From: Metridium senile
Lineage: Eukaryota; Cnidaria; Anthozoa; Actiniaria; Metridiidae
Length of the DNA stretch: 64,000 nt
Assembly: GCA_949775045.1 (NCBI GenBank)
Contig: OX459102.1
Location: 13,114,370 to 13,178,369 of the forward strand
Direction of reading: 5' to 3'
A model generated the notes under the pieces. It ran no database searches. It had not been told where the DNA came from and worked only from the letters and a program-made list of their open reading frames with translations. Position 1 is the stretch's first letter. Each line of letters starts with the position of its first letter. Made by a program: the position numbers and the translations under genes. Of the stretch, positions 11,308 through 64,000 are shown in pieces.

Positions 11308-12030
11308 AGAACGAAGGATTTAAGGCATGCTGTGAAGAATGTCTTTAAACGATCAGCACGAATTGAGCCACACGACACTTTAACTACAGGACCGCAACAA
11401 TCTGCTTAGCGCTGCAAGTGTTGGGCACTGATCCTAAATACTGACTTGTAAAAACATTCTACTGATCTAGTTTGCAACACCTTTGCAGCTTTGAACGATG
11501 ACTTATTCTTCCTCAGCTGCAGGAGGATTTCTTCAAAAAGTGCACATTTAGCATTTCGTTTAAAAAGCAGCTGTTGCCAGCATGAGGATAAAAACACATG
11601 AGTGGGGCCCTGATTGATCATGGAACAACGCCGATTTATCGCTGAAAAAGTCCAAAACTGGCTGAGTCGAGAATCACAAAAAGGGTGTGTCGACGAATGG
11701 TAAATCCGAGACGTTGAAACGACGTCTATTAAAGATTTCAAGGCCGAGTGTTAGGTTAGCTAGACACCCGAACAACTTCTACGAGACACCGAACCGCCTA
11801 AAATGAAAAGAAGAAGAGAGATAAAAAGAGACAAGTGAAAAGAAAACGACCACCTGTCCAATGCGTGCGAGTGGAGGTTTCGAGGACCAGTCACTTGTTT
11901 CGAGAGATCTCGAGAATGTTTGAGGTATCATTCGTCACCAAGCAACAAAAACAATAATATTCGGACAAGTTAAAAAAATATATTGATTATAAAATACAGA
12001 AATGAATGATTTTTATTTAATGTTTGAAAC
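11308..12030 (+). other. 3' remnant and 3' flank of GPCR unit 3
   Basis: First comes the untranslated remainder of the receptor tail (to about 11375). It is followed by the flank shared with units 1 and 2, with CACTTGTTTCGAGAGATCTC near 11892. No other gene is seen. Confidence 0.6.
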
Positions 12031-12036
12031 ACGAGT

Positions 12037-12660
12037 GCGATCGTTACCTTATTCTCCAGCAGCTTCACCAAATTAGCGTTTAATTGCTGGTTTCGTAATG
12101 GATGCTCGATACAATCTGCTGGAAATTTCTTCCAGTACAGAGGAGAGAATTACTTCTTTTGCAGTCTGTGGCTAACATTTCGTCCGTTAATTTTGATCTT
12201 GGCGATAATGATCATGAAATATAAATATAAATACTGGGGAAAATATTCTAAGATCCAACACCTTTGCAGCTTTGAGCAATGAATTTATCTTCCACAGCGC
12301 GCTGCGGGAAGGATTTCTTCGAAAAGGTAACATTTAGCTTGTGATTGATCTCATTTGGTGTAAAAAGCAGCTTTTTGCAGCCTGATGATAAAAAGACATG
12401 AGCAGGGCCCTGATTAATTATTGAACGACGCCGATTTCTCACTGTAAGAGACCCAGACGTTGAAGCGCCTATTATAGATTTCGAGGCCGAGATTTTCGTT
12501 AGCTAGACGCCCAAACCGAAACTTCGAACAGCCCAAAAACAAGAGAATAAGAAAGAGACAAAACAAAACAAAAAAGAAACCTTCCAGCTGTCAAATGCGA
12601 GTCAAGGTTCTGAGGATCAATCACTTGTTTCGAGAGATCTCGAGAATATTTGGGGTAATA
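12037..12660 (+). pseudogene. Degenerate fragment of a fourth GPCR unit
   Basis: Three pieces of the array unit survive in order. A piece of 5'UTR (GATCGTTACCTTATTCTCCAG, 12038-12058) is followed by a coding piece from the TM2-TM3 region (about 12100-12215), including CGATACAATCTGCTGGAAA and CAGTACAGAGGAGAG. Last is the 3' flank from about 12245, with CACTTGTTTCGAGAGATCTC again near 12622. Most of the coding region is gone, so this is a deletion relic and shows that the array once extended further. Confidence 0.75.
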
Positions 12661-12988
12661 ATAATTTGGGATAATTATTCTAGGAAATCGCACGATTTTG
12701 AGTACAATTCGTAATTAATATTATAGGTACGAATGGTGTTTTGAAAGTTTTTAAAATTGGACGAGCCTTTAGGCGAGTCTAATTTGATAACTTTTAAAAC
12801 ATCACGAGTGTCTATTAATTACAAATTGCACGAGAAGATCCGTGCAATTTTTTTTATTTATAATAGAAAAACTAATTGGTACTCTGCAATTTACAATTTA
12901 CGATATAATTGCAATCCTCTCGTCCAATCAGAATCGAGTAATTTTGTCAGTATAATATAGGAACTGAAATTGGCATTTGCAGAGCCGT

Positions 12989-13596
12989 TTAAGGTGGCTC
13001 GACCCAATAATTTTTCGCGAGTATCGTCCGCATTTGAAGCTCCAGTATAAAAACACGTTGGGTTCGATTTGAAATCCACTTGAACACATTTCTTTCACAA
13101 AGACTGAATTATGATTTAGGATGTTTTTTTTGAGAAATCGGACATAATTTCAATTGATTATTACGAAATATATGTTTTAGCCTTGAGTCCAATATTAGCC
13201 TTTAAAGTCATTTTCTAGCAAAATGCTTCATGCTGCTTACACCTTGAATGTTTGCCCCCAGTTGTAGAAAGTTTTATCAAAATTTATTAGGTGGATTGCG
13301 AGATATCATGGATTGTTTAAATAAAGCGGATAATTCAAGCAAAATCTAAACAATAGACTATCATTTCTTGGGTATCTGTTAGCAAAAATCATCGTTTGTT
13401 CTTTTCTCCTATATCTCTTGCTCACTATTATGCAATTACATAGCAATCGAGCCATACGATCGTCTCAAAACGTAAAATATATGAGCCGGACCAACAATCC
13501 AATGTTTACTTTTTTTCGCGGTTTTGTATACAATCGTAAAACTCATCTTCAAATGCGGACGATACTCGCGAAAAATTATTGTGTCGAGCCACCTTA
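12989..13596. mobile_element. MITE with about 50-bp terminal inverted repeats
   Basis: The left end (TTAAGGTGGCTCGAC, followed by an AATAATTTTTCGCGAG segment) is mirrored at the right end (GTCGAGCCACCTTAA) for about 50 bp, including TCGTCCGCATTTGAAG. The TTAA at both outer ends fits piggyBac-type target duplication. No transposase ORF lies inside, so it is non-autonomous. It interrupts a degenerate repeat whose pieces continue on both sides (GAACTGAAATTGGCATTTGC at 12961). Confidence 0.8.
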
Positions 13597-13609
13597 AAAT
13601 ACGTCGTAC

Positions 13610-14265
13610 AAAAACCCAGGCTATCCCGTTTTGCTATTACTCATTTTCGATATTTTGTCAATTTTTCCAAGAAAGGCGATTTTGTTCAAAACCCTTGTAG
13701 CATAGAAACATAGAAAGCCATCTTATCAAATAATTAGAACTGAAATTTGCATTGGCTGAGCCGCTTTAAGTGCGCAAGTACAACAACAAAACTGCGCCTT
13801 TAATTATATGCAATAACTCATTTTTGATTTTTCGCTAATTATACCAAAAAGAAGATGTTTTTCAAAAGCCTTGGAGCGTTGATACTTGTAAATATACATA
13901 TACACATATATATATTGTAAAATAAAAACTTAAATTGGCATTCGCTTTGCCGGTTAAATGCGCAAATACAGCACCAAAACTCAGGATGCCTTTTTCATTA
14001 TATGCAATATCTCATTTTTATTTTTTCGCTAAAGCCTTGGAGCATTGATACTTGTAAATAAACATCTTATTGGATAATAAAAACTTAAATTGGCATTCGC
14101 TTTGTCGGTAATTAACTGCAAATACAGCACCAAAACTATTAATTAATATATGCAATATATCATTTTTGTTTTATGCTAATCAGTTTACCAAGAAGGGTAT
14201 GTTTTTGAAAAACCTTTGAAGATAGATACATAAATCATCAGCGAATAATTAGTATAGGAAATTAT
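13610..14265 (+). repeat. Degenerate tandem repeats, about 4 copies
   Basis: Units of roughly 150-190 bp carry ACTTAAATTGGCATTCGCTT-like, CAGCACCAAAACT, ATGCAATATCTCATTTTT and CCTTGGAGC segments in the same order, at about 13735, 13925 and 14080. A partial match also occurs near 15378. I see no coding potential. Confidence 0.6.
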
Positions 14266-14449
14266 ACAGGTCTCACTTTCATCAAATACAAGCGGTATTT
14301 TTCATTAATTCTTCGAGAACGTAGGTGTAATTTCCTGTTAATACAGTAATATATCAGCACATAAGAACCACTATTTTTCGAGGTTAGGCTAAAGTGGTTC
14401 TTATATAATTGGTATTTAGTGAGAAATTAGGCTAAGGTGGTTCTTAAAG

Positions 14450-14868
14450 CGGCGTTTACACGAGCATTTTTCCTTGACAAGTATCCTTGACAATTTTCAT
14501 TGCTCGTGTAGACGATCAGCAAGTTTTCCTTGACAATTTTATATTGACAAGGTTTCCTTGCTCGTGTAGATGATGAACAAGTTTTCCTTGACAAGTTTAG
14601 GTTGTGCCCGCAATGCCTTGCAATCAGCCGACTAACATAATATTGGTTCCAGTCCCTTGTCGAGTAAAAAAACAAATGGCGTTTATTTTGACTAATCGTG
14701 CGAAAAGACTGGGAACTAATCTCATTAATATTCCTTGCCACATTTTCCTTGTTGTCCGTCTACACGAGCAAATTTCATCCTTGTCAAGCAAAAATTGTTC
14801 ATTTTACTCCATCTACACGAGCAATTTTTCCTTGTCAAGGAAAAATTGCTCGTGTAAACGCCGCTTAA
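14450..14868. mobile_element. MITE with AGCGGCGTTTACACGAGC terminal inverted repeats
   Basis: The ends are inverted copies (AGCGGCGTTTACACGAGC at left, GCTCGTGTAAACGCCGCT at right) next to TTAA-like flanks. The interior is made of repeated CCTTGACAA and GCTCGTGTAGA segments in both orientations, so the whole element folds back on itself. ORFs read across it on both strands are by-products of the repeats. Confidence 0.8.
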
Positions 14869-15479
14869 CTGGTTGTTATTTACAAAACAAAAACTATTTC
14901 CCTTATATAGTGTTTTTTTATGTTATATAAATTGTTATGTAGAAGCATCAGAATGATGAATGTATTCTCATTGAGAACTAACTGATAATACATTTGTAAA
15001 ACATTTATCTTGCATTGGTTTTGAATTTGGTCATATTCAGACTCGACTTATATTTTTTCAAATGACCAAATAAATCTTGAAACCTTTCATATGAGAACCA
15101 GTCTAATTTTTTAGGCTAAAGTGGTTCTTTTTTAATAGGTGCTTTAATAAAAAAGCAAATTTTAGCCTAGTGGTTCTTAATCCACTGGTTCTTATATGCG
15201 GGTTTTTACTGTATCACATATATGAAAAATACGAGTTTCTGAGAATAAAAGTGCATTTATTTGAAAGGTATCCAAAAGCAAAGTTCCCGGATGTGTACAA
15301 TTAGTTAATTGCACGGTATTAAGAAAAAAAATTCACAGTTTGTCAGCCAATCAGAATTGAGTATTTTTTATAGATCTGATATTAGAACTGAAATTGGCAT
15401 AATTTGCTGAGCAGTCTTATTACTTATCTTAGCTTATCTTATTACTATTACTCATTATATTAATTAAACATCTTACGGT

Positions 15480-15620
15480 TTGCATCAGAGCCTCCTCCAC
15501 ACGCGTCTCTGTTATCTAATTTGGATTTGGGTTTCCTGTGCTGCTACTAGATAGGGACTATAAGCGCTACCACAGGAGGCCCGAGGAAAAGAGATAAAAG
15601 AGATGCCTGCGGAGGAGGCT
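15480..15620. repeat. Dispersed repeat related to intron 12 sequence
   Basis: The stretch with AGAGCCTCCTCCACACGCG, CCTGTGCTGCTACTAGA and a GAGATAAAAGAGATGCC segment resembles DNA at about 44100-44225 (AGCAGCACAGGAAACCC and ATCACAGAGACGC, in the opposite orientation). Its type is not resolved. Confidence 0.4.
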
Positions 15621-15678
15621 AGGTTTGCATCAGGAGTAACATGTTTTGTCCGTACCTTTAATATATGATATCCCTTTA

Positions 15679-15893
15679 CAGTGCGAATCAAAAAACCGTG
15701 GGCACCTAGAAATATTTTAGAAATCGTTTATTATTGGTTGAACAACTCACAATTACATCACCGCAAGAAGTTTGACTGATGTGTAGTATGATAACAATTT
15801 TGTAGTTAGAGTTGTTTGTGAGTTGTTCAAAGTACAATAAACGATTACTAAAATATTTCTGGGTGCCGGCCCACGGTTTTTCGATTCGCACTG
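15679..15893. mobile_element. Tc1/mariner-like MITE
   Basis: The left end CAGTGCGAATCAAAAAACC and the right end GGTTTTTCGATTCGCACTG are inverted repeats, flanked by TA on both sides (15677-15678 and 15894-15895). The inverted similarity extends inward through TAGAAATATTTTAG and ACAACTCACAA, so the element is a 215-bp foldback. TA target duplication and a CAGTG-type terminus fit the Tc1/mariner group. Confidence 0.8.
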
Positions 15894-16129
15894 TAATATA
15901 TCATATCATATACCAGTTAACATCTTAGGGCTTGCTTCTGAAGGAACTTTTTGCCAGCATCTTTGTTTACCAAAACCATTTTAAGAATCTCCCTGCAGCG
16001 ACATTTATTTTAGTTTTACGTGATGGCTTGCCGCTTATCCTGCTGTCAATTTTGACCTGCCTCTAGACTGCGCGCCATCCGCCATTCAAGGTCACACAAC
16101 CGCCAACAACCACAGCAAGGAACGCATGC

Positions 16130-16260
16130 ACACATGAACATACCGCTGTTTGAATGGTGTCTGGAATGTAGTTTTATATGTATGTTAGTCACGTGATGTA
16201 CATGTTTGTGATTAATTTTAATTTAGTTTAATTATTAATAATGATGACTCGCTTATAAGG

Positions 16261-16358
<98 letters not shown>

Positions 16359-16500
16359 CAAACGTAACGCTGCATGTTTGAATGGTGTCTGGAATATAGT
16401 TTTAATGTAATTTTAGATGTGGTTTATACACACACTGTTAGTCACGTGATGCACATGTTTTTTATTAATTTTAATTTAGTTTAATTATTAATGTATATAA
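16130..16500. repeat. Tandem duplication split by an (AT)n microsatellite
   Basis: A block with GTTTGAATGGTGTCTGGAAT and AGTCACGTGATG lies at about 16148-16240 and again at about 16370-16495. Between the two copies lies an uninterrupted (TA)n run at 16264-16351. Confidence 0.8.
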
Positions 16501-16658
16501 ACGATATGTATATAATAAAATGATATTATTACATTTACATGATATTTTTAATGATAATGACATTTTAATATTATTATTATATGGTAATGGTCATGATGAT
16601 GATTGTGATGAAGATGATGAAGAATATGATGATGGTACCGCGGTGGTGGTGGCAGTAC

Positions 16659-16660
16659 TA

Positions 16661-16737
<77 letters not shown>
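16659..16737. repeat. (ATA)n microsatellite
   Basis: This is an uninterrupted AAT trinucleotide run of about 26 copies. The poly-Ile stretch read through it is not a protein. Confidence 0.95.
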
Positions 16738-16740
<3 letters not shown>

Positions 16741-16896
16741 AAAACTCAGGAATCAGGGGCTCCTGGAAAACTTTCATATTGATTTTGAGCCATAGGAAAC
16801 CCAAAATACGCTTTAGTCCTTTAGCAGTCTAGAGACTGATTGTATATAATTGGGCTTCCAAAACATTGATGAAAGACTTGTTCAGTTAAAATAGCT

Positions 16897-16992
16897 GAGT
16901 GCAACCAACCAACCAACCAACCAACCAACCAACCAACCAACCAACCAACCAACCAACCAACCAACCAACCAACCAACCAACCAACCAACCAA
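16897..16992. repeat. (AACC)n microsatellite
   Basis: About 24 uninterrupted copies of the tetranucleotide, with a 12-bp palindrome (AATATATT region) just downstream. Confidence 0.95.
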
Positions 16993-17531
16993 TATATTTT
17001 AATATATTGGTTTATTAAAATTTATTTTCGTCCATAAACTATATCATTTTCAATTCAGAGTACGTATCTCAGTCCGACTATAGTAACAATAGACTTACAA
17101 AATATTCATATAATAATAAACATTTAATGAATTTTTATGTCATCTGTTCTCAATAATATAAAGGCACACTTCATGGATCAACACCCAAATTAATTAATCT
17201 AATGAAAACACAAATTATGTTATTAAGACATCGTTAATTTCGAGAATGCTACATATTTAATAGACCAACTTGGTGGCCATATTCTCCCATCACTTTCCCA
17301 ATAATGACAAAATAGTCCGTCAAATTCTTTATATTTAAGACTGGCTGTTTTGGGAATAATTAGGTTTTGGTCCACTCAATATCTAGCCATATGTTTATCT
17401 GCTGGGTGCAATATTAATTAGTGTCAATTTGTGATCAGATCCAAATGGAACTTTCTAGAGAGATTTTATCCAAATTCTTTTATTTGCATTTCCAACATAT
17501 TGCTTAAATATCATTGCTCTAATTGCCCTTA

Positions 17532-17694
17532 TTCTCCTTCTCCTTCTCCTTCTCCTTCTCCTTCTCCTTCTCCTTCTCCTTCTCCTTCTCCTTCTCCTTC
17601 TCCTTCTCCTTCTCCTTCTCCTTCTCCTTCTCCTTCTCCTTCTCCTTCTCCTTCTCCTTCTCCTTCTCCTTCTCCTTCTCCTTCTCCTTCTCCC
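17532..17694. repeat. (TTCTCC)n hexanucleotide repeat
   Basis: About 27 near-perfect copies of a 6-bp unit. The period is a multiple of three, so long ORFs (Ser-Pro, Phe-Ser, Lys-Glu) appear in several frames; none is a gene. Confidence 0.95.
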
Positions 17695-19260
17695 AATTTA
17701 TACCAGTATTCCGTTGATTCATTTATATATTAACACGTTTCTTTATGCTTTCATTATGTATTACATTGATCACCTATTATCTGCGGAAGCATTATTCTTC
17801 TATTAAATCACTAAGGCTGCGAATGAATAACTGTTTCACAAACAACAACATGATACGTTTCAAACATTCGACACTACATCGTAATCCCCAAAAGTGTGGG
17901 TTTGCATGATTTTTTCATTTAATTACATCATTTCCCAAAGGCATCTTTGTTTTCACCTCATAAAAGTCCATCATTTTTGACATTTGCTTTCCATCTGGCT
18001 GCTTCCAGGGTGCTTTTAGTATAATGGACTTTTTATTGTTGGCATGACAACGTCCAAGCTGGGTTTTCATGTCGTCTAACTTTCTTTGTTCTTACTAAAG
18101 CTGATTACTGAATTCGCTTACCCCAAAAAATGTTCTCAATACAATCTTCTAGAAGATAGACCTTATCAACTTGCCTCACTGTTTTCCCAATACAATCCTC
18201 TGGATGGAGATCGACCTTATTTGTTTGCGTCAAAGTAATCCTCTTGCTTGCCTCAATGTTTTTCCAATAAAATCCTTTTGTTGGGAAATAGACCTTATTA
18301 TAATTACCTCAATCAAGTTTTCTCAATAAATAATCCTCTTTGGAGATAGACCTTTTCAAACTATGGGACGGACAAATTGTCTCGACAGACAAATATTCCA
18401 TACATTTGTTCGTCTAAATTTAACAAAATCAGACGATTTTTTATTAAATATGTTTTCCGTTTTTTACACAATGCGACTTGTCCGTCATTCATAAGACGCG
18501 CGGTTTGTCCGTCGATCTTCTAATTATAATGTGAAGACTGTCAGTCCTTTTTTTGTTTTTACTGTCTTATTGTTTCCTTGAAGGCATGACGTATCTATAT
18601 TAAGCTATGTGGGAAACGTCACTTTTAATTTCGAATGGTACAAATGGCATTTTTTAGCATTATACGAAAGAGAGTGTTGCTAATGCCGGACTTTAACCCT
18701 GCATGATCGCTGTTTTTTAAAACTTATTTAGTCATCATAACTTTTCAGGCTTGTGTATATTAAAACCTTAATCTGCAGGGGCGGATCTAGGTGGAGGGGG
18801 GTGGGCGGGGTGGTTTCCCTTCAGGCACCGGACACCCCCCTAGTGCCTCAATTACCCCTATTTTATTTAAGACATTTATAAGGACCCCGAACACCTTATA
18901 ACAGCCCTTCATTTGCAATTGGGACACCCCCCTGACAAATCAGTCTGGATCTGTCCCTGCTCCGACTCATGATCATCAAACACTACCACATTTTTATCTA
19001 GCTTAGTAGTCTGCCGGTTATGACGCAGAATTAACTGATCAGTAATACTTTTACGATATGTAGAACAATTCGCCATTTTCCCTCTGTTTCCTTAGAGACA
19101 CCGCCACCGCCAGTATTTATTATATAGACAGCCGACAAACGGATGCTTATAAATAATTAAAAAAACTTAAAATCTTACTCTATGTTTTGACAGTATTCCT
19201 TTGAATTAAGCCGGAGAGTTAAGTAAAGTTATTCTCACTTTCGTTAAAAACACTGACGCA
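17695..19260. other. Intergenic DNA with degenerate repeats
   Basis: Around 18120-18360 there are four or five loose repeats of 55-70 bp containing CCTCAAT, CCAATA-AATCCT and a GAGATAGACCTT-like segment. At 18368-18520 lies a foldback fragment with GACGGACAAATTGTC and TTGTCCGTC, related to the large element at 32748-33276. At 18776-18962 a short element has GCAGGGGCGGATCTAG at one end and CTGGATCTGTCCCTGC at the other, resembling a small hAT-like MITE. I see no gene. Confidence 0.5.
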
Positions 19261-21210
19261 ACCATATATATATATATATATGGTGTCTTTTAGCAAAGCT
19301 GTATACGGGTATGGTTTGCCGCACAAATACAGTATTACTTATGGACGTTTCTGAGCATGACATTAATTGTTCCTTGGAGTGAGATAATCTATTGTCATTT
19401 TTATTGATTTGCTTTGATCAGCGTCAAAGTTTCAATAAGACAGCTAGAAAGCTAACTTTTCTTTACTCAGTTCTACAAGTTACTTGACTTAACAATGACA
19501 TCGGACGATCACGTCGTAACTTCCTTGCGTCTGTCTTTCTCATTAACTTTCAATGTATAATTTTTTTAGTTTTACTCAAATATATCGATCGTCGTTTCCT
19601 TGAAACACCGACGCATTCTGCTTGCCTTCGTCATTTTGTATATTTAAAGTTCGAAAGTTCTGAGTACTGTGATTGTGTATCCCATGCCGCTCCTTTTTGC
19701 TGGCACGACACGCCTCCATCCGTCGACCTCTTCATATGGATTTTTGTCTAATGACCTGGCCGATTATCTGTGCATTCTGTTTACATAATGGTTATTAATA
19801 AGCATGCATGATACTAGTCTTAAAGAAACGGCTAAAATACTCGTTCTTTTAATTAGAGCTCAATCATTCAAACAATAAGAAAATGAATTTAAAGTCAACT
19901 TGTGTGGTTGTGTCGGCCATGAAATTCATTTCCAAAAACTTAGCGAAAACAAAGAAATGATAATAATCAACTCGGTTGTTTGTGGTTTTAATTGTAATTT
20001 AATAATTCGTACGAAAAAAACGGGTTTCAAAACGGCCTCCAGCTTTGTGTTGAGGTTTCGACGGCAAACCATGGAAGCCAAGCGATGAGAGGCGACGTCT
20101 GGCCATCCTTGGCAGATGTCAGTAAACTAACCTTACTAAGTCGTTGAAAGTATTATAATATTATTCAAAAATGCATACAAGGATTTCTTATAGGTAAACG
20201 GCTAAATTAACGGGCTTAAAATGGATTAAATACGCTAAAAATCGACCCAAAAAGCTGTTCGTGACTTTGTGAACTTGTTCGCAACGTGTCGAAATATACA
20301 ATCCTTCGGTGTGAAAAATGACACACAACAGCATCAAATCCAATTTGGTATAGATTGCTTGAGAAAACACTAGTAAAACGACTCTTGTTTCGCATGTATA
20401 CACAATGTGCTAGATACTTCGTCTATCTGCCAACAGTAAAAGGCCTGCCATATTTTTGTTTGTTGTTTCAGTTAGACCTCCATATTATCAGCGTTGCGAG
20501 ACATGCGAGTTAATGGCCATATACTGTGACATTAAATCGTCCTTGAACATCATATGAGTTTCCTAAACCTCGGTTATTTTCTTTTCGGAAAGATGGCTCA
20601 TCTAGTTCATCCGAAATCTACAGCAAAATGTCAACACCTAAATTGATAAAATTCCGAGCAAATTTTGCTGAAATTTCTGCGTTTGTGGTGGTTGATAGCG
20701 ATCAGGAATGTAACTGTCTTAGTCGGCGTAAATGAGTTGTGACCGTTTGAGCCGTTGAACAAAGCCTTTTGCATTTCATTTGGCTCAATTTTATGCAGTG
20801 TTTACAAATACAAATGCTATAAAGAATGCATTCTTTGGAAATAAAGAAGAGCAGAGCGTCCGATTACAGAATAGACTGTCACGTGGTGCAGAATCAACCA
20901 ATCAAATGTTGTGTTTGTATAACTTGTCATTGAACTCAAAGCGCGTTTGCCGACGAACGACCGCGAACGAATTCAAAGATTACAACAAAGTCACAGAGAA
21001 GCGCTCATATTTCGTCTAAAAAGTGCACTTAGTACCGAAGAACTGGCATGTATTAATAGTTAATTTACCAGGAATGATGCTTGTTTGTATTTATATGTGA
21101 TTATTATGGACATCCAGCAGCTTGCTTGTGTTTTCCAAGTGTTCTTTTGGTGGCCACATTGATTTTCTTCACAAGGAATCGCTTTAGGATCCAACAATAT
21201 CACTTCAATA
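19261..21210. other. Upstream region of the CELSR gene
   Basis: There is a short (AT)n run at 19264-19281. The rest is unique-looking AT-rich DNA with scattered small ORFs and no domain. No TATA box or CpG-rich segment stands out, so the transcription start of the CELSR gene cannot be placed. In-frame TGA at 21160-21162 precedes the CELSR start codon. Confidence 0.5.
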
Positions 21211-63769
<42,559 letters not shown>

Positions 63770-64000
63770 CACTTACGTAACATTACGATACTTACGTAAC
63801 ATTACGATACTTACGTAACATTACGTTACTTTGCGTTTTGCTCCACAAGATTTTCATTACCTCACTTTGCGCCGGTTTCGTTGCGTTACATTGCGTCCCA
63901 ATTGCGTTTCTTTGCGTTACGCGCGTTATTTTGTGTTATTTTGTTTCTTTGTGTTTTGCTCCACAACGTATTTATTGCCTCACTTTGCGTTGCGTTGCGT
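63770..64000. repeat. Short tandem repeats after the last exon
   Basis: ACTTACGTAACATTACGAT-type units run at 63770-63830. Then a TTGCGTTTTGCTCCACAA plus CCTCACTTTGCG block is seen at 63831 and again, in variant form, at about 63951. No polyadenylation signal (AATAAA) is visible here. Confidence 0.7.

Larger units (their letters stand above)
8170..12030 (+). repeat. GPCR tandem array, unit 3
   Basis: The third unit starts at the GATTTCCAAATGCATG block (8206) and repeats the layout of unit 1: two copies of the short repeat (8311-8415 and 8467-8574), a spacer with CATAGTGTTCCATAACA, the promoter-like block, the GPCR and the 3' flank. Compared with unit 1, the stretch around 9480-9790 is different, so the units have also exchanged or gained sequence. 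An ORF at 9438-9680 lies in this divergent piece and has no recognisable domain. Confidence 0.75.

Noticed and set aside
17431..17733. Ser-Pro and Lys-Glu repeat proteins
   Set aside because: They are only translations of the TTCTCC hexanucleotide repeat; no flanking domain or signal peptide.
19900..20403. Small ORFs upstream of CELSR as separate genes
   Set aside because: No domain, no codon signal, no splice context that I could recognise.

Overview
The window is eukaryotic genomic DNA from an early-branching animal, most consistent with an anthozoan cnidarian. This is an inference: it rests on intron-rich CELSR architecture, tandem intronless class A GPCRs and a dense load of tRNA-derived SINEs, MITEs and foldback repeats. 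No species-diagnostic sequence was identified. The DNA is AT-rich and very rich in simple repeats, especially (ATC)n and (GAT)n.

Region 1 (about 235-12700) is a tandem array of roughly 4-kb units. Each unit carries one intronless rhodopsin-like GPCR on the + strand, a TATA-containing upstream block and a conserved 3' flank. Unit 1 (2313-3230) is intact. Unit 2 (6581-7496) is broken by a 7-bp insertion in TM5, has a LINE fragment upstream and a SINE in its 3' flank. Unit 3 (10474-11307) ends early because a Trp codon became TGA just after TM7. A fourth unit (about 12037-12660) is only a degenerate fragment.

Region 2 (about 12700-21200) has no gene I can support. It holds several non-autonomous DNA transposons with clear terminal inverted repeats, degenerate tandem repeats and microsatellites.

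Region 3 (21211-63769) is one large + strand gene, an ortholog of CELSR/Flamingo, the adhesion GPCR of planar cell polarity. I could join 37 exons with GT-AG introns and continuous reading frame, giving about 2990 codons. The order is signal peptide, prodomain with a furin-like site, nine cadherin repeats, EGF and laminin G modules, laminin-type EGF, HRM, GAIN/GPS with an intact cleavage motif, seven TM helices and a Ser/acidic cytoplasmic tail. The tail contains five consecutive small symmetric exons, all phase 1 and all multiples of three.

Intron 15 of the CELSR gene contains a 3.3-kb, 44-bp minisatellite and, on the - strand, an intact intronless GPCR (49788-50699) that is a diverged paralog of the Region 1 array. 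This GPCR has a second, orphan copy of its own 3' end.

The most unusual structural signal is that at least four CELSR introns (2, 9, 10 and 16) begin with tandem repeats that include the last 11-46 bases of the preceding exon plus its splice donor. One acceptor (exon 27) is duplicated in a similar way. The introns also carry several families of long foldback elements, three copies of one family lying in introns 12, 16 and 31.
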